26,907 bases of DNA from Seison nebaliae (Eukaryota; Rotifera; Pararotatoria; Seisonacea; Seisonidae). The position numbers were made by a program, and so were the translations under genes. The notes under the pieces are model-generated. The model searched no databases, was not told the origin of the DNA, and worked only from the letters and a program-made list of their open reading frames with translations. Below, piece after piece: positions 9,786 to 19,952 of this stretch. The stretch lies in contig JALJEE010001727.1 of NCBI GenBank assembly GCA_023231475.1, forward strand, positions 1 through 26,907. Reading direction: 5' to 3'. The number at the start of each line of letters is the position of its first letter. The first letter of the stretch is position 1.

Positions 9786-11173
9786 TCGAGTATATCGTCA
9801 CGATTGAGATTGAGTTCATCGCTCATGTTCAATTTAAGATTGTAGAGAAGATTAATATTTACGCATCGACATTCAACATAAGAAGATATAAACGAGAAGA
9901 ATTAGTTGGAGAATTGAAAGTTATTCAATCGTAATTGGAAAGCAAATAGTAGGAATAATTGTGGAAGCATAGTTCACTTGATGATTCACAAACAACAGAA
10001 ATTTGATAAGACGGTAAAGTAGAAGAAAAAGAAAATGGAAACAATAGATGATTATCGGCTACATCATCGAGAGTGGTTCTGATAGAAGAAACTTAAGACC
10101 GAATGAAAAGTAGATGAAGATGAACGTTTTCACGAAACTCTATAAGAGCTGAAGTATTTACATCGTCATCAATGTCAATAATCCGCAAATTTCCAACTGG
10201 TTTCCCTTAAATGTACGATAATTAAATAATAGACATTCTTTCTTGTTTCCAATGTACCGATTCTGCAAAGAATTCAAAAAGACACGTCGAGAATCTTTTC
10301 CAATTTATCGTTACAACTTAACCACTACGAGAATATTAAGTCCCTCTCCAATGGAAATTGCTCTATAGACAGTTAAGTAAAAATGTTATCTATTTAGTGT
10401 CCGATCTATGAAATATCAACTGACATCCGACATCAGATTCGCGCCGGATATCTTAGTTGATGAAGAAAAAAGAAAAGAAATTTGAAAAGTTAATTATTCG
10501 TGTCATCGATTAGTACTTGATCCACTTGCAATCGACGATAGAATATTTCTGTTTATCCATTCTATGTGTCTACCAGTTAAATTCTATTAAATTTGATTCA
10601 TCAAGTGGAGATGGAAAAAAAAACGATTTATTCTAATTTTCTATCTAATTCTCTTTTCGCACCTCAGAATGTTGTTCACTATCATTTATCATCGTGATGA
10701 TATGATGATTATCGTCATCGCCATCATCATCGTCAAATCATATCGTTAACATGATTGTTTGTAAGTTATTTATTCTTTTCCAGTTTTCCTTTTTCTACAA
10801 ATTATATTTCATCCGCCAAACGTTTTTATTTTCTGATAATTCCTCATTTTTCGATTCGGTCGACTCCCGATTAATAATTTATATCCAAAATAAATAAGAA
10901 GGCATCCGTTTCATTTCCTGCTAGAATTACTGATATGTTGTTGGAATATTCTTGTTTGTCAAAAATACTCAACAATATTCTTCATTTCCCATCAAATTTA
11001 TAGTCGTGCTGTTCAAATAAATTTATTCATTCATTCAATCGGTGAAGATGTTGTAAGAATATAAGTCGTTAAAGAAAATGTTTCCTTTCATCATAAATTT
11101 GAGGAATGAGAATAAGCAGAATTAATAGAACCATTTTAATTTAATCTCTTTTGTTAGATATTCCTAGACAGAT
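9786..11173. other. Noncoding region upstream of HHEX
   Basis: No credible frame was seen. An ATC/GAT-rich low-complexity patch lies at about 10680-10745. By position this would hold the HHEX promoter and enhancers. A pyrimidine tract ending TTGTTAG (to 11157) and a CAG at 11169-11171 are acceptor-like, so an upstream noncoding HHEX exon is possible. Confidence 0.4.
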
Positions 11174-12337
11174 ATGAGTGGGCAGGATTTTGGAATAAAC
11201 GATGCGTCTGACACATCAGATATATCGACTACTTCTCCAAATTCAAATAATATGTTGATGAATATGATGTTATTGACCATGAAAATGGCAATGAAGAACA
11301 AATCGGATGAAACATCTTCTTCCGAGAATAATTTCACGAATATATTTGACGATTATTTTAAGAATATGTCGAAAGACAGGAACAATCATAAGGAACATCC
11401 CCAAAACATTATACGAACAAAAGAAACCGAAAAATTTAGCAATCTATCATCATCCTCAAAAAGTTCTTCATCTGATTCGGAGAATTGGTCAAATGATTCA
11501 TCCAAAATTGTAAGTCCTGCATCAACCAATGGATTTGCGCTAAATTTACTAAACAAAATTAACGAAATAAATTCATCTACTGATGAACAGAATCAGAAAC
11601 AACTTCAACTTAATAAAAATAATAATAAGACGACTACTAATCATTCTAATGAAGCTTCCATACGATCAAATGACAATCCATTTCAAACAAATGCATCTTC
11701 AATTTCCGCATATCTTTCCCCTTCCATTTTCTTTCCGAACACATCTTCTATGTTCAACATTTCGAAGAGGAAAGGTGGACAAGTTCGATTTTCAAATGAA
11801 CAGACAATTGATTTAGAGAAGAAATTCGAAACTCACAAGTACTTGTCACCGTCCGAAAGGAAGAAGATAGCGCGATCACTTAATTTGACAGAGAGACAAG
11901 TCAAAACGTGGTTTCAGAATCGTCGAGCCAAATGGCGACGTTTAAAACAGGTTTTTTTTCTTATAATTTCTAATCTTCAAAATCTTTAAAAGGAAAATGG
12001 AGAAACTGATTTTGATGACAGTCGGGAAATATTGAAACGTCAATATACTGATGACATGGAAGAATTGAATATTGATGGTAGTAACGAGAAGAAACATAAA
12101 TTGGATATCAACTACGAGAACACGTATCAGAAATATGCCAAATATCATTGCAACCAGTATACGAAACAATATATGATGAAATCATTCGAAGAGGAGGATG
12201 ATAATGATGAATCATCAACAAGCGCACCTATCACTGAACACCCAAGAAAGGATGATGGTGACGGAATGAAGAACAATAAAAACTTTTCAATTTCTTCCAT
12301 CATCGATATCGCGAAAGTAAATGTCGCGTTCAATTAA
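11174..12337 (+). CDS. hhex: HHEX-type homeodomain transcription factor
   Basis: Exons 11174-11950 and 11993-12337 are joined by a 42-nt GT-AG phase-0 intron (11951-11992), giving 373 aa. The homeodomain is residues 200-259 (KGGQVRFSNEQTIDLEKKFE...WFQNRRAKWRRLKQ). The GGQVRFSN-QT start and KYLSP-ER segment are diagnostic of HHEX/PRH. The recognition helix is ERQVKTWFQNRRAKWRR. The intron falls exactly after the homeodomain; exon 2 resumes ENGE, as HHEX proteins continue KQEN. The N-terminus is a long Ser/Asn-rich disordered stretch; the C-terminus is acidic and contains FSISSII (residues 357-363), matching the eh1 Groucho-binding motif. HHEX is a nuclear repressor in endoderm and pharynx development (C. 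elegans PHA-2). An in-frame TAG at 11165-11167 supports the Met at 11174, unless an upstream exon is spliced on. Confidence 0.93.
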
Positions 12338-12574
12338 ATATAATCTTCCTTCTTTTATTCATGTGAAATTTGAAAATTTTTAATTATCTTTAATATTATT
12401 TGAAAAAATTCGTATTTCTTTTATTTAAATTTTTCGAACTTTTAAGAAATTTAATTTCCGTAAGACTTTTTCAAAAATTAGGACAATGTAAATGGATTTT
12501 TCAGAACAATTATTGAGAATTACAACGAACAAAATCAACGAGAGTAAGAACAATAATATTAAGAAACAGTAAGG

Positions 12575-12580
12575 AATAAA
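12575..12580 (+). promoter_or_regulatory. Candidate polyadenylation signal of HHEX
   Basis: An AATAAA hexamer lies about 240 nt after the HHEX stop, and a second overlaps 12587-12592. Such hexamers are common by chance in AT-rich DNA. Confidence 0.3.
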
Positions 12581-12599
12581 AAACGTAATAAACTCAGAT

Positions 12600-12960
12600 T
12601 CTTGATTTGAATACTAACAATATGCTATGGTGATGATATCGTTATGTGCTAAAATACTGGAAAATGATGCACTGAAATCGTTAAATTCATTAACAACTAT
12701 AATCGAAGAGTAAATCGAAGATGTTGAATAACACCTCGAATCTTCCAACATTTAGATATGATCTTAAAAAATTGATGAAGACGAAAACCTGTTTCATACG
12801 TTGTCGGATCGACACGAAAAAGAAAAGCTCAACTTTAATCGATAGAATAAGATGTATATTCTTAAAAATCTTCCATTCTTCTTTCTATGAAATTTCTCCC
12901 CCTAAATTTATTTGTGACCTATTATTTTGGCTTTTATAGTCTTGCTCATGGATATCAAAT
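12600..12960 (+). mobile_element. LINE fragment (reverse transcriptase palm and beyond)
   Basis: Near 12620-12710 the + strand, across a one-base frame slip, gives a GDDIV-like segment followed by AKILENDALKSLNSL, which resembles the catalytic YxDD block of reverse transcriptases. From 12721 the frame RYDLKKLMKTKTCF...STLIDRIRC parallels the minus-strand frame near 20270-20150 (RYDLKKLESKEVCFLGCQID...STLVDRLRC). Similarity is visible at DNA level too, down to a shared GACTTTTATAG/GGCTTTTATAG stretch. It is therefore a second, diverged copy of the LINE family at 19.9-21.2 kb, in the opposite orientation, just 3' of HHEX. Dead. Confidence 0.6.
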
Positions 12961-13815
12961 CGCGAGCAAGAAAGAGAAAAAATCAGTTTTCAGCTTTTTC
13001 TGCGTTACAAAGATCTTCTAATGTAAAAACTACAGAATGGCATGATTTGCCCCTTCGTTCCTCCCAACTTGACATCCATGGTCTAGTTGTTTAACTATCC
13101 AGTTTAGCTTGTGGGTAATAGTTTGTTGAGTGGTAAGAATATTTGGTAGTAGTTTAGGGAAAATATCTTGGTGAGTAGTGACTATGTGCCAGGACTTGAT
13201 GATCCTTCTACAATGTATTGATAATATTAATGATAAGTTGAGGGTTTCAGTGTTTTATCAGTTCGTCAGAAGGTGATCGCTGACTGATGGTTGTGGTTGG
13301 TTCGGTGATGAAATTCATTAATAAATGATTTATAGCTTATTAATGAGCTTGGGTCATATTCATAAGTTCAATTGAACTTATAATATAGATAAGAATATTT
13401 GGATCATTCATCACAGCACTACAACGGATTCGCAGGAACCAAGAATAAAATGAAGCTTATTTAGTTGATAGTAAATGAGATAGTTAATTAGGATCAAATG
13501 TTTTAAGTAACAATAGCACAGTTTAATGTTGACTTCAATATCTGTTCGAAACAGTTTTTTTCTAGGATTAGTTAGTAGGACTACTTTAGTAATTGAGTCT
13601 ACCAATATATTATTATTTGTTTTATTTATTATAAAATCAAATTCCTTCGATGTAAATTAAAAAGAAAATGAGATAGATCATTGCCCATGTTATCAGTGAT
13701 AAATTTTCTACCAAAGTCGGTTTTATCTCTTACATTTAAACCATTTATTTGGTAGATTTCCTTTTAAGCTGTTCGAAATAAGAATTATATCTCCGAAACA
13801 CTGGAGCGTACAATT
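12961..13815. other. Compositionally odd block with an unidentified minus frame
   Basis: The minus strand has a 70-80 codon run without stops (about 13255-13030; phrases WHIVTTHQDIFPKLLPN and KLNWIVKQLDHGCQVG) and just before it, in another frame, FITEPTTTISQRSPSDELIKH. Both look coding-like and may be a gag-like or other element relic; I do not recognise them. A perfect 20-bp palindrome (ATAAGTTCAATTGAACTTAT) lies at 13362-13381. The 64-codon minus frame at 13605-13411 has no features. Confidence 0.3.
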
Positions 13816-15411
13816 TTAGTATAGAATATAGAACAATCGGTTTACATAATATTTTAAACAAATAATGAGAAATGAATGATAGGAAAGGTCATCTACCGAA
13901 ATAACTTGGAAGATTTGATTCGTAATGAGATTAATAGCAGATTGGTCAAATCGAAGACATCCCTTATATCCTATCAATCTCTCGGCCATACGATATCTTC
14001 CATAGCCACTTTCGATACAAAGTGGGTCGAAAGCACATTATATCCGGAACTTCAGGATAATTCTTAACATCTACTAATCATATACCAATAAATTTCCACC
14101 TTCCATAATTTGTAGGAATAATTGATATCGAGGAATCATAGGTCCGGGTGCATAAAGACACCCGATGCATCGTTATGAGTCCCACATAAACACCACATTC
14201 CAATGTATTTCACTTTATCCCACGTTTTCGGTACCTCAATGTTGAGGTATCTAATGGAAGTGTCCCCATAAAAGAAGAAACAAGGTTTATGGATATATTC
14301 ACTAATCATCATTATCTTCCACGAGAAATGCTTCAGATGATCCACATAATTGTTATATTTGTTGTAGTCATGTTTCAATATTTCACATTTACAATATTTT
14401 CTCGTTTGTTCTAACCACTATCTATGACCTCTGCCTGCACCATATAAATAAGTTATTCCAGTAAGATGATAAATAATAATTTTAGTATAGATTAGTATAG
14501 ATAGATAAATATATTTTTAGATTTTTTTTTAGTAAATTTTCAGAATGATCGTAGCCGGTACGCAAGTGTAGTTCCTTTGTAATTGTTCAGTATTCAATCC
14601 GAGATCCTTAACGAATACTAATTCGGATTTAAATGAAGCCATTTTATGAAGCGATCTTAACCCTTCTTGCAACCTGAAATAATAACCTGAATTAGCAGCC
14701 GTCATATATTCCTTGTTTTTTCAACCAATCTCGGTGCCTAGAAATAATTAGAGGTCCAGAAGATTCAACGAAAAGCGAAGAATCGGAAAACTTTCATTCT
14801 GGTTGTTTCATATTCAGGTTTATAATTAGAAATCGAATGTAGTCCTAATAACCAGACGAAATAAGATGAAACTAAGCCATTTTCTAAAACTAGGTTGTTT
14901 ATCCAATAATAGAGATCGTTAAATTTTTCGTCGTATATTCGATATTTTTTATTGAACATCAGTCCAAAAAAAAAAATATCAGTCCATTAACCCTTCTTTC
15001 ACCATTCACATCCTTTTCTTCAATTGATTTCGACCAATTGATCAAATGATTCAAATCTCTCTGCTCAACTAACGGAAATGATGACACTGGTAATTCCCCC
15101 ACTTTTTTCTTTTATAAGTATGACATCTTTTTCATTTCTTCGTTTTTGTTCATTTACTATAAGTATACATTCAAAATTTCTCAACTTCGGTTTTTGTATC
15201 AGGAGCTGAATTTAGCTGCTGACACATAGCCATCAATAATTTTCTTCAAGTTCCATATTTCGTCTTCAGTTCCATTTAACTCTTTGGGCATAGAGAGTTT
15301 GATATAGTTATTCCATTTATCCGGATAACATCATTAGTAAATGGATAGAACTAGATAAAATAAGATAAAGAAAATAACTAATGCTATCTTGAATGTTTTC
15401 CCAAGTTCCAT
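13816..15411 (-). pseudogene. DUF1647-like glycosyltransferase-type gene, broken
   Basis: Pieces in order on the minus strand: a signal anchor starting at 15411 (Met, then a hydrophobic run ending YLVLSIY); two adjacent in-frame stops (15336-15331); a luminal-looking stretch in the same frame (CYPDKWNNYIKLSMP, to 15202); further stretches near 15110-14960 and 14952-14890. Then GPLIISRHRDW joins LQEGLRSLHKM across a 52-nt GT-AG intron (14725-14674), leading to ELVFVKDLGLNTEQL. From 14410 come KYCKCEILKHDYNKYNNYV, FSWKIMMISEYI, GDTSIRYLN and GVFMHPDL (to 14136). GCLRFDQSAINLI lies near 13965. The order LGL-TEEQ, C-V-E..F-KY, KP-II-E, DTSIR, HP, GC-R-DQSA is that of nematode-type DUF1647 (GT-A-like nucleotide-sugar transferase) proteins. 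Stops and frame changes make it a likely pseudogene; more introns may remove some of them. Confidence 0.55.
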
Positions 15412-15766
15412 AATTGACAATAATCAAATATTCAAGGAGATTCTCCAAATAATACTTCAAGGAGATTTTTTATGTGAGGATCACACATGTTTTATCTTGA
15501 AAGTAGAGGTCACCTTACCTCGAAATAGAATTGTCAAATCATTATTTATTATTTACTTATTAAATTATAATCAAAAATTTCAAAATTGGAATAAATCGAT
15601 GATTTTTTAGTGATAAGAATAAAAATTCGGAGAATTCGATATAGTTATATCGGATTTTAAAAGTTAAATATGGAGAGAATGTTTAAGAAAGTAAAATGGA
15701 TAAATAAAAGTTGTTATAGAATGTTGATTGTTTAGGTTCTGTATAATTTATAGCGTTCCCAATTGA
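15412..15766. other. Intergenic between the broken DUF1647-like gene and PNPO
   Basis: AT-rich. A 73-codon + frame (15389-15610) overlaps the antisense of the signal-anchor exon and has no recognisable domain. This stretch would contain the 3' UTR of PNPO and the promoter of the broken gene. Confidence 0.35.
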
Positions 15767-16513
15767 TCATGGTTGTAATCTCAAACTTTTCCACTTTTTA
15801 CCATTTAGCTTAAATTGAATTCGATCATGGAGACGATTAGTTTGACCTTGCCAAAATTCAAAAGTATCAGGTACTATTCGATAACCATTCCATTCTGATT
15901 GCCGTTTAATTTCACAATCTCCTCTTTCATAATTCTCTAACAACTTGTTCGCTTTCACTACCATCTCTTTTCGAGAGTGAATTGGTTGGCTTTGTTCACT
16001 GATAACTGCACTGATTCTGGAGGCGACAGGTCGCTTATTGAAATATTCGTCAGAAAATGATTGTTCTAAAGTGATACATTCTCCTTCTAAACGAATCTGT
16101 TTATGTAATTTACTCCAGTAAATACAACAAGAAACATTTCGATTTAACATTATTTCTTTTCCTTTTCGACTTTGACTGTTGGTGAAAAAAACCAATCCAT
16201 CTTCATCGAATTTCTTCATCAACACCATTCGAGATGATGGACGGTTTGTTTGTATATCGACTGTAGATAAACAGATTGCATTCAATTCTTCTCCTTTCAA
16301 TTTATCCGATGCATTTTTGTACCAGTGAACGAACAGTTCAAATGGATCATTTTCATTTGTCGCATCGAACACATCACCTTCATTCTTATAATCTATCCTA
16401 TCATTAGTCAGATCCATTTGAACGTTGCGACAATGACTTCTATTCCCACTTATCAGTCGAGTGAATGTTATTTCAGGATAAACAAATAAATTTTTTAATA
16501 GATTCATAAACAA
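15767..16513 (-). CDS. pnpo: Pyridoxamine/pyridoxine 5'-phosphate oxidase
   Basis: A single 248-codon exon. It oxidises pyridoxine or pyridoxamine 5'-phosphate to pyridoxal 5'-phosphate with FMN and O2, the last step of vitamin B6 salvage. Visible hallmarks: RMVLMKKFDEDGLVFFTNSQSRKG (FMN-binding core, about residues 94-117), RLEGECITL, YFNKRPVASRISAVISEQSQ (substrate/FMN region, about 158-177) and the family signature EFWQGQTNRLHDR near residue 220, with a C-terminus RLQP where RLAP is usual. Length fits the animal enzyme (about 260 aa). Met33 aligns with the start of the conserved part; the preceding 32 residues are hydrophobic/basic and may be an extension or targeting segment. No intron is present, unlike all other host genes here. 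Same strand as the downstream LicD genes. Confidence 0.95.
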   Translation of the reverse strand: MFMNLLKNLFVYPEITFTRLISGNRSHCRNVQMDLTNDRIDYKNEGDVFDATNENDPFELFVHWYKNASDKLKGEELNAICLSTVDIQTNRPSSRMVLMKKFDEDGLVFFTNSQSRKGKEIMLNRNVSCCIYWSKLHKQIRLEGECITLEQSFSDEYFNKRPVASRISAVISEQSQPIHSRKEMVVKANKLLENYERGDCEIKRQSEWNGYRIVPDTFEFWQGQTNRLHDRIQFKLNGKKWKSLRLQP

Positions 16514-17267
16514 ATTTCAATGAATATACATTTTAACAACTAATAATTTAAATATAAATTTTTAATGAGCTTAATTTCATTTCCAACCAAAATTGTTCAT
16601 TTTTTTCAAATTTGAATGTCTTGTTAATTTACTAAAATTTAAAGATTCATTTCTTTAATCAGCTCTCGCTTAATAACATATATTACACTAGGTCGGATGT
16701 TCATTCTCATAAAATTTTTTTGCCGTCTCGTTAATTATCTCGCTGACATATTGTTAATTTCATAATTTACCCAAATTGAAATTCATCAATTTTTTTATCT
16801 TATAATAATAATTTTTGCTCCAATAAGGTAAAAGACATTAATGAATCGAAACTATCGATATCAAACATGAAGAATTATTAATACCAGAATTATAATAAAA
16901 GCTGCTTATTATATTATCTTTCTTCTTTATTATTATTATTATTTATTAAGAATATTTATTATACCTATTATATCTTAATAACTTCTTTAGAATACCTTAA
17001 TTATTATAATTAGTTAGAATAAATAATATAATATCACAAGAGTTACTAATTAATTATAATTAGTAACATTTTTGAGCATTAATAATTCTTTTTTAATTTA
17101 AGTCAGTAATTAGATATATCTAATTAATGCTCAAATCAAAGAAACTTTTTTAATAATCAAAGTCGCATCATAACATTGATAAAGATTTAGTAGTCAGAAG
17201 TGTTATAAACTTTTGTTCCAGGGTTATTTCCTTTTGAGTTTCAGTTTTGAGTTTCAAAAGAATAACT
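16514..17267. other. AT-rich intergenic with inverted repeats
   Basis: No gene. Imperfect (ATT)n runs lie at 16920-16960. Two nested-looking hairpins occur: arms 17042-17052/17057-17067 (GTTACTAATTA and its complement) and arms 17071-17083/17123-17135 (TTTGAGCATTAAT and its complement, 13 bp perfect). They may be a small MITE or simple AT palindromes between PNPO and the LicD gene. Confidence 0.5.
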
Positions 17268-19100
17268 TTAATCGTTGTTCAAATCTGGGATGATATGAAT
17301 AGTCTGAATAATTTTATTACGGAATCCTAAATTTTCCTCGCAAGAAAATTGTTTTTTTAACAGATTCAATTCTATCGAATTTTTCGGATTCTTAGAGAAA
17401 TCGGTATCTATTCGGTGGTTATCTTTTTGGGTGAAATTAGTTGATGAGAAAAATTCTTTTGATCTCTCTTTTAAGTTGCCGGTATCCATGGAAAGATTAT
17501 CCATACATGATAAGTCTGAACTTTCCATTTTTTTCAAGTATCTCTTGTTAAATTGAATTAAAGGGAAATACTCTCTTAATTGTTCGCATTCGATTGAGAA
17601 TGAGACCACATTTCTTTGTTGCTGATGATTCCATTTGGGCGATACACAAATTGTTAAAACATTCAATAACTTTTGAGAAGCTAAACACGTCAACAGATAC
17701 AAAGAAGGTTTGAATGGACTTTTCAACCACAGTGGACCTAATGGACGATGATATGAAGGAGTGAGTATATTTCTGATAATTATTGCTCCTCTGTATCGAT
17801 CATTTTGACAGAAAGGATAATAATTGTTATAATATCTTTCCTTATTAGACGCCGATGGATAAGATAACCATATATCGATTACCGGATAAGAAAACCTAGT
17901 TCCAATTTTAATATTATTCACATCAGGCAATTGATGATAGGGTAAAAAGAACGAATGATCTTTGAAAAACAACTTGAACATCTGTACCATCTGAATTAGA
18001 TCGTTGTTCTTCATATTCTTATTGAATGTTTTACTATGAGAATATTTTGATTTTTCCTTCAATATATTTTTAGCCGTCAAATTGTTTTTCATCTTCTTCC
18101 AAACATCAATATTCAGCGGACTTTCCTTTAAAGTTGAAGTGAGATAAGATTTTTGGAAATTTGTAGTTCGACCTATTTTTAGATGAAATGAAAATTTTGA
18201 AAAAACAATTTTGACAAAGGAAAAACCTAAAACATATCCGATCACTTCGGAACTAGTAATCTCATGCAAAGCCAATAATGTTTTGTATGGATTCTCAACA
18301 ATAACAACTATGTCACAATCATCATCCCAAGGAATTATATCATGATTTCTCATAGATCCTGTTGATAAGAAAATAAAATTAAAGAAATTATTTCTAATTC
18401 TCAAACCGATGAGAGTTCCTTGATGCATATAATACTCAATACCATGTTTATCCAAAACCGTTTTCAGACAAGATAACATTATCATATAAAGGAAATGATT
18501 AATGATATCGATTCCATGATGGAGAAACATTAGTTTCCGCTTTTCGATCGAATATGATTTCGCCCTGTCCATTTGAGATTTGGTTAAATATTTTTCGGAA
18601 TATGTTAAATTAGATATCGCTTCTTCAATCTTTTCATTTTGAGAGGAATGTTTGTTTTTATTATTTTCAACATTCCAACCACGTTTATCTTCATATCTAT
18701 AATGAATGAGAGACGAATATGTGTAGTTTGTAGTGTGGTCGAAGACAGTACGATATCGATATGTGTTTCGTGATTTGCCATAACAAATAAATTGTTTCCT
18801 TTTCATATGTTGTCTCAAATATTCTTCTTTCTTTTTTTTATCTTCAATTTCTCGATACTTCTCTTCAAACTCACTATCTCCAAATATTTTATGAAATGCT
18901 GATTTATGTTGAACTTGTTTATCAACTGGTGATAATAAAATTCCGATGATGAGATCTTTCGATGAATGGAATGGACAAGCACTTCTTTTGTGAGAATCGA
19001 CTATAATAACTTTTTCATTTATCACGTACAGATACATGAACAGCAAGAAAGATGTTAATATTAGAAAGTTAACTATTATTCTTTTAAAATTCACAAACAT
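17268..19100 (-). CDS. LicD/fukutin-like type II membrane protein, copy A
   Basis: Exons (minus): 19100-18407, 18358-18227, 18172-17268; introns of 48 and 54 nt, GT-AG, both phase 1. The spliced protein is 576 aa. Residues about 8-27 form a signal anchor, followed by a luminal region with N-glycosylation sequons (NYT, NLT). The LicD core is HQGTLIG + SMRNHDIIPWDDDCD, with the metal/nucleotide-binding DDDxD at 243-247. Downstream come YVLG + RTTNF, IDIWLSYPSA and RPLGPLWL-SPFKP, then a family tail. LicD-fold enzymes transfer phospho-sugar alcohols or phosphocholine from CDP-activated donors (bacterial LicD; fukutin/FKRP with CDP-ribitol). The substrate here is unknown; Golgi location is inferred. 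Both introns are multiples of three with no stop, so the unspliced frame also reads through (610 aa). Confidence 0.88.
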   Translation of the reverse strand: MFVNFKRIIVNFLILTSFLLFMYLYVINEKVIIVDSHKRSACPFHSSKDLIIGILLSPVDKQVQHKSAFHKIFGDSEFEEKYREIEDKKKKEEYLRQHMKRKQFICYGKSRNTYRYRTVFDHTTNYTYSSLIHYRYEDKRGWNVENNKNKHSSQNEKIEEAISNLTYSEKYLTKSQMDRAKSYSIEKRKLMFLHHGIDIINHFLYMIMLSCLKTVLDKHGIEYYMHQGTLIGLRIRNNFFNFIFLSTGSMRNHDIIPWDDDCDIVVIVENPYKTLLALHEITSSEVIGYVLGFSFVKIVFSKFSFHLKIGRTTNFQKSYLTSTLKESPLNIDVWKKMKNNLTAKNILKEKSKYSHSKTFNKNMKNNDLIQMVQMFKLFFKDHSFFLPYHQLPDVNNIKIGTRFSYPVIDIWLSYPSASNKERYYNNYYPFCQNDRYRGAIIIRNILTPSYHRPLGPLWLKSPFKPSLYLLTCLASQKLLNVLTICVSPKWNHQQQRNVVSFSIECEQLREYFPLIQFNKRYLKKMESSDLSCMDNLSMDTGNLKERSKEFFSSTNFTQKDNHRIDTDFSKNPKNSIELNLLKKQFSCEENLGFRNKIIQTIHIIPDLNND

Positions 19101-19952
19101 TTTCAGATACTTTTAGTCCACAAATATAAATGTCAACCGGTTTAATTCCGAAATATTATTGAATAAGACATGAAGAAGAATATGATACTCTTCAAGTACA
19201 AACAAGTACCATACCTGTTGTTATACATATACATTAGTTCATTATCAATTACTAATAGAGCTTATATAATGCATTTATGATTCAATATAACTAACTAAGC
19301 GGTCGGGTTGAAAGCAGCTTCACCAAGCGGAAAAGGTTGTATCATTTAAATAACAATTAATAAATAGGATACCTCGAGACGTTTCAAGGTTAACGTATAA
19401 GGTTATTTTTTAACTATTACCCAAATCAAGTGACAAATATAATTTCCATTTTCATTTCATTTAGCTAATACCAAATATTTTTAACAATAAGTTTCCATAT
19501 TGTTGTTCTATATTTTTCATTAGGTTAACATTACATTTATGAACAGGTAAATGAAGAAGGAAAACTACAGAATTCAATTGAATTACAGAGGTCAATTAAT
19601 GCCAAATAGTTTCAGAGTTTCAGCGTATATATTCATATAATTTTATCATTTTGTGATCTGTAATGTCGATTTAATAATTTGTTTATGTTGAGGATGATTT
19701 TAGACGAAGATGATATTTTTTAGTCAGTCTTATTTTTTATTTTTTTTTTGATTTATAGCAAATCTCCGCGAGATAAATAAAAAGAAAAAAAGATAACTCC
19801 TTAAAGGAGTTATTTGAAATTAGATTCCTGCCCGTCGCAATAAAATGTTTGAGTGTTTCAGGGACATGGTAAGAGTTGAACTGCGAACAGAATCAACTAG
19901 TTTCAGATACATCAGAGGTATTACCTCTATGCCAGGAGTAACCGCAAAGGAG
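19101..19952. other. Intergenic between LicD copy A and the LINE
   Basis: AT-rich and noncoding. A perfect 10+1+10 hairpin (ATAACTCCTT A AAGGAGTTAT) lies at 19793-19813. It should contain the promoter and 5' UTR of LicD copy A. The boundary of the LINE 3' end could not be set; 19840-19952 may belong to it. Confidence 0.45.

Noticed and set aside
12145-12333. Minus-strand ORFs over HHEX exon 2
   Set aside because: Antisense of the acidic, Ser-rich C-terminal coding exon of HHEX.
13876-14067. 63-codon + frame (phrases such as SYQSLGHTISSIATFD)
   Set aside because: It lies antisense to the C-terminal DUF1647-like motifs (ST-FVS, GC-R-DQSA) on the minus strand.
14136-14378. DM13-like domain (VKYIGMWC...GVFMHP)
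   Set aside because: First considered because of the I/V-x-x-x-x-WC pattern, but the flanking DTSIR and upstream DLGL-TEQL motifs fit a DUF1647-type protein far better.
17548-17730. 60-codon minus ORF inside LicD copy A
   Set aside because: Alternate-frame shadow within the conserved LicD third exon.
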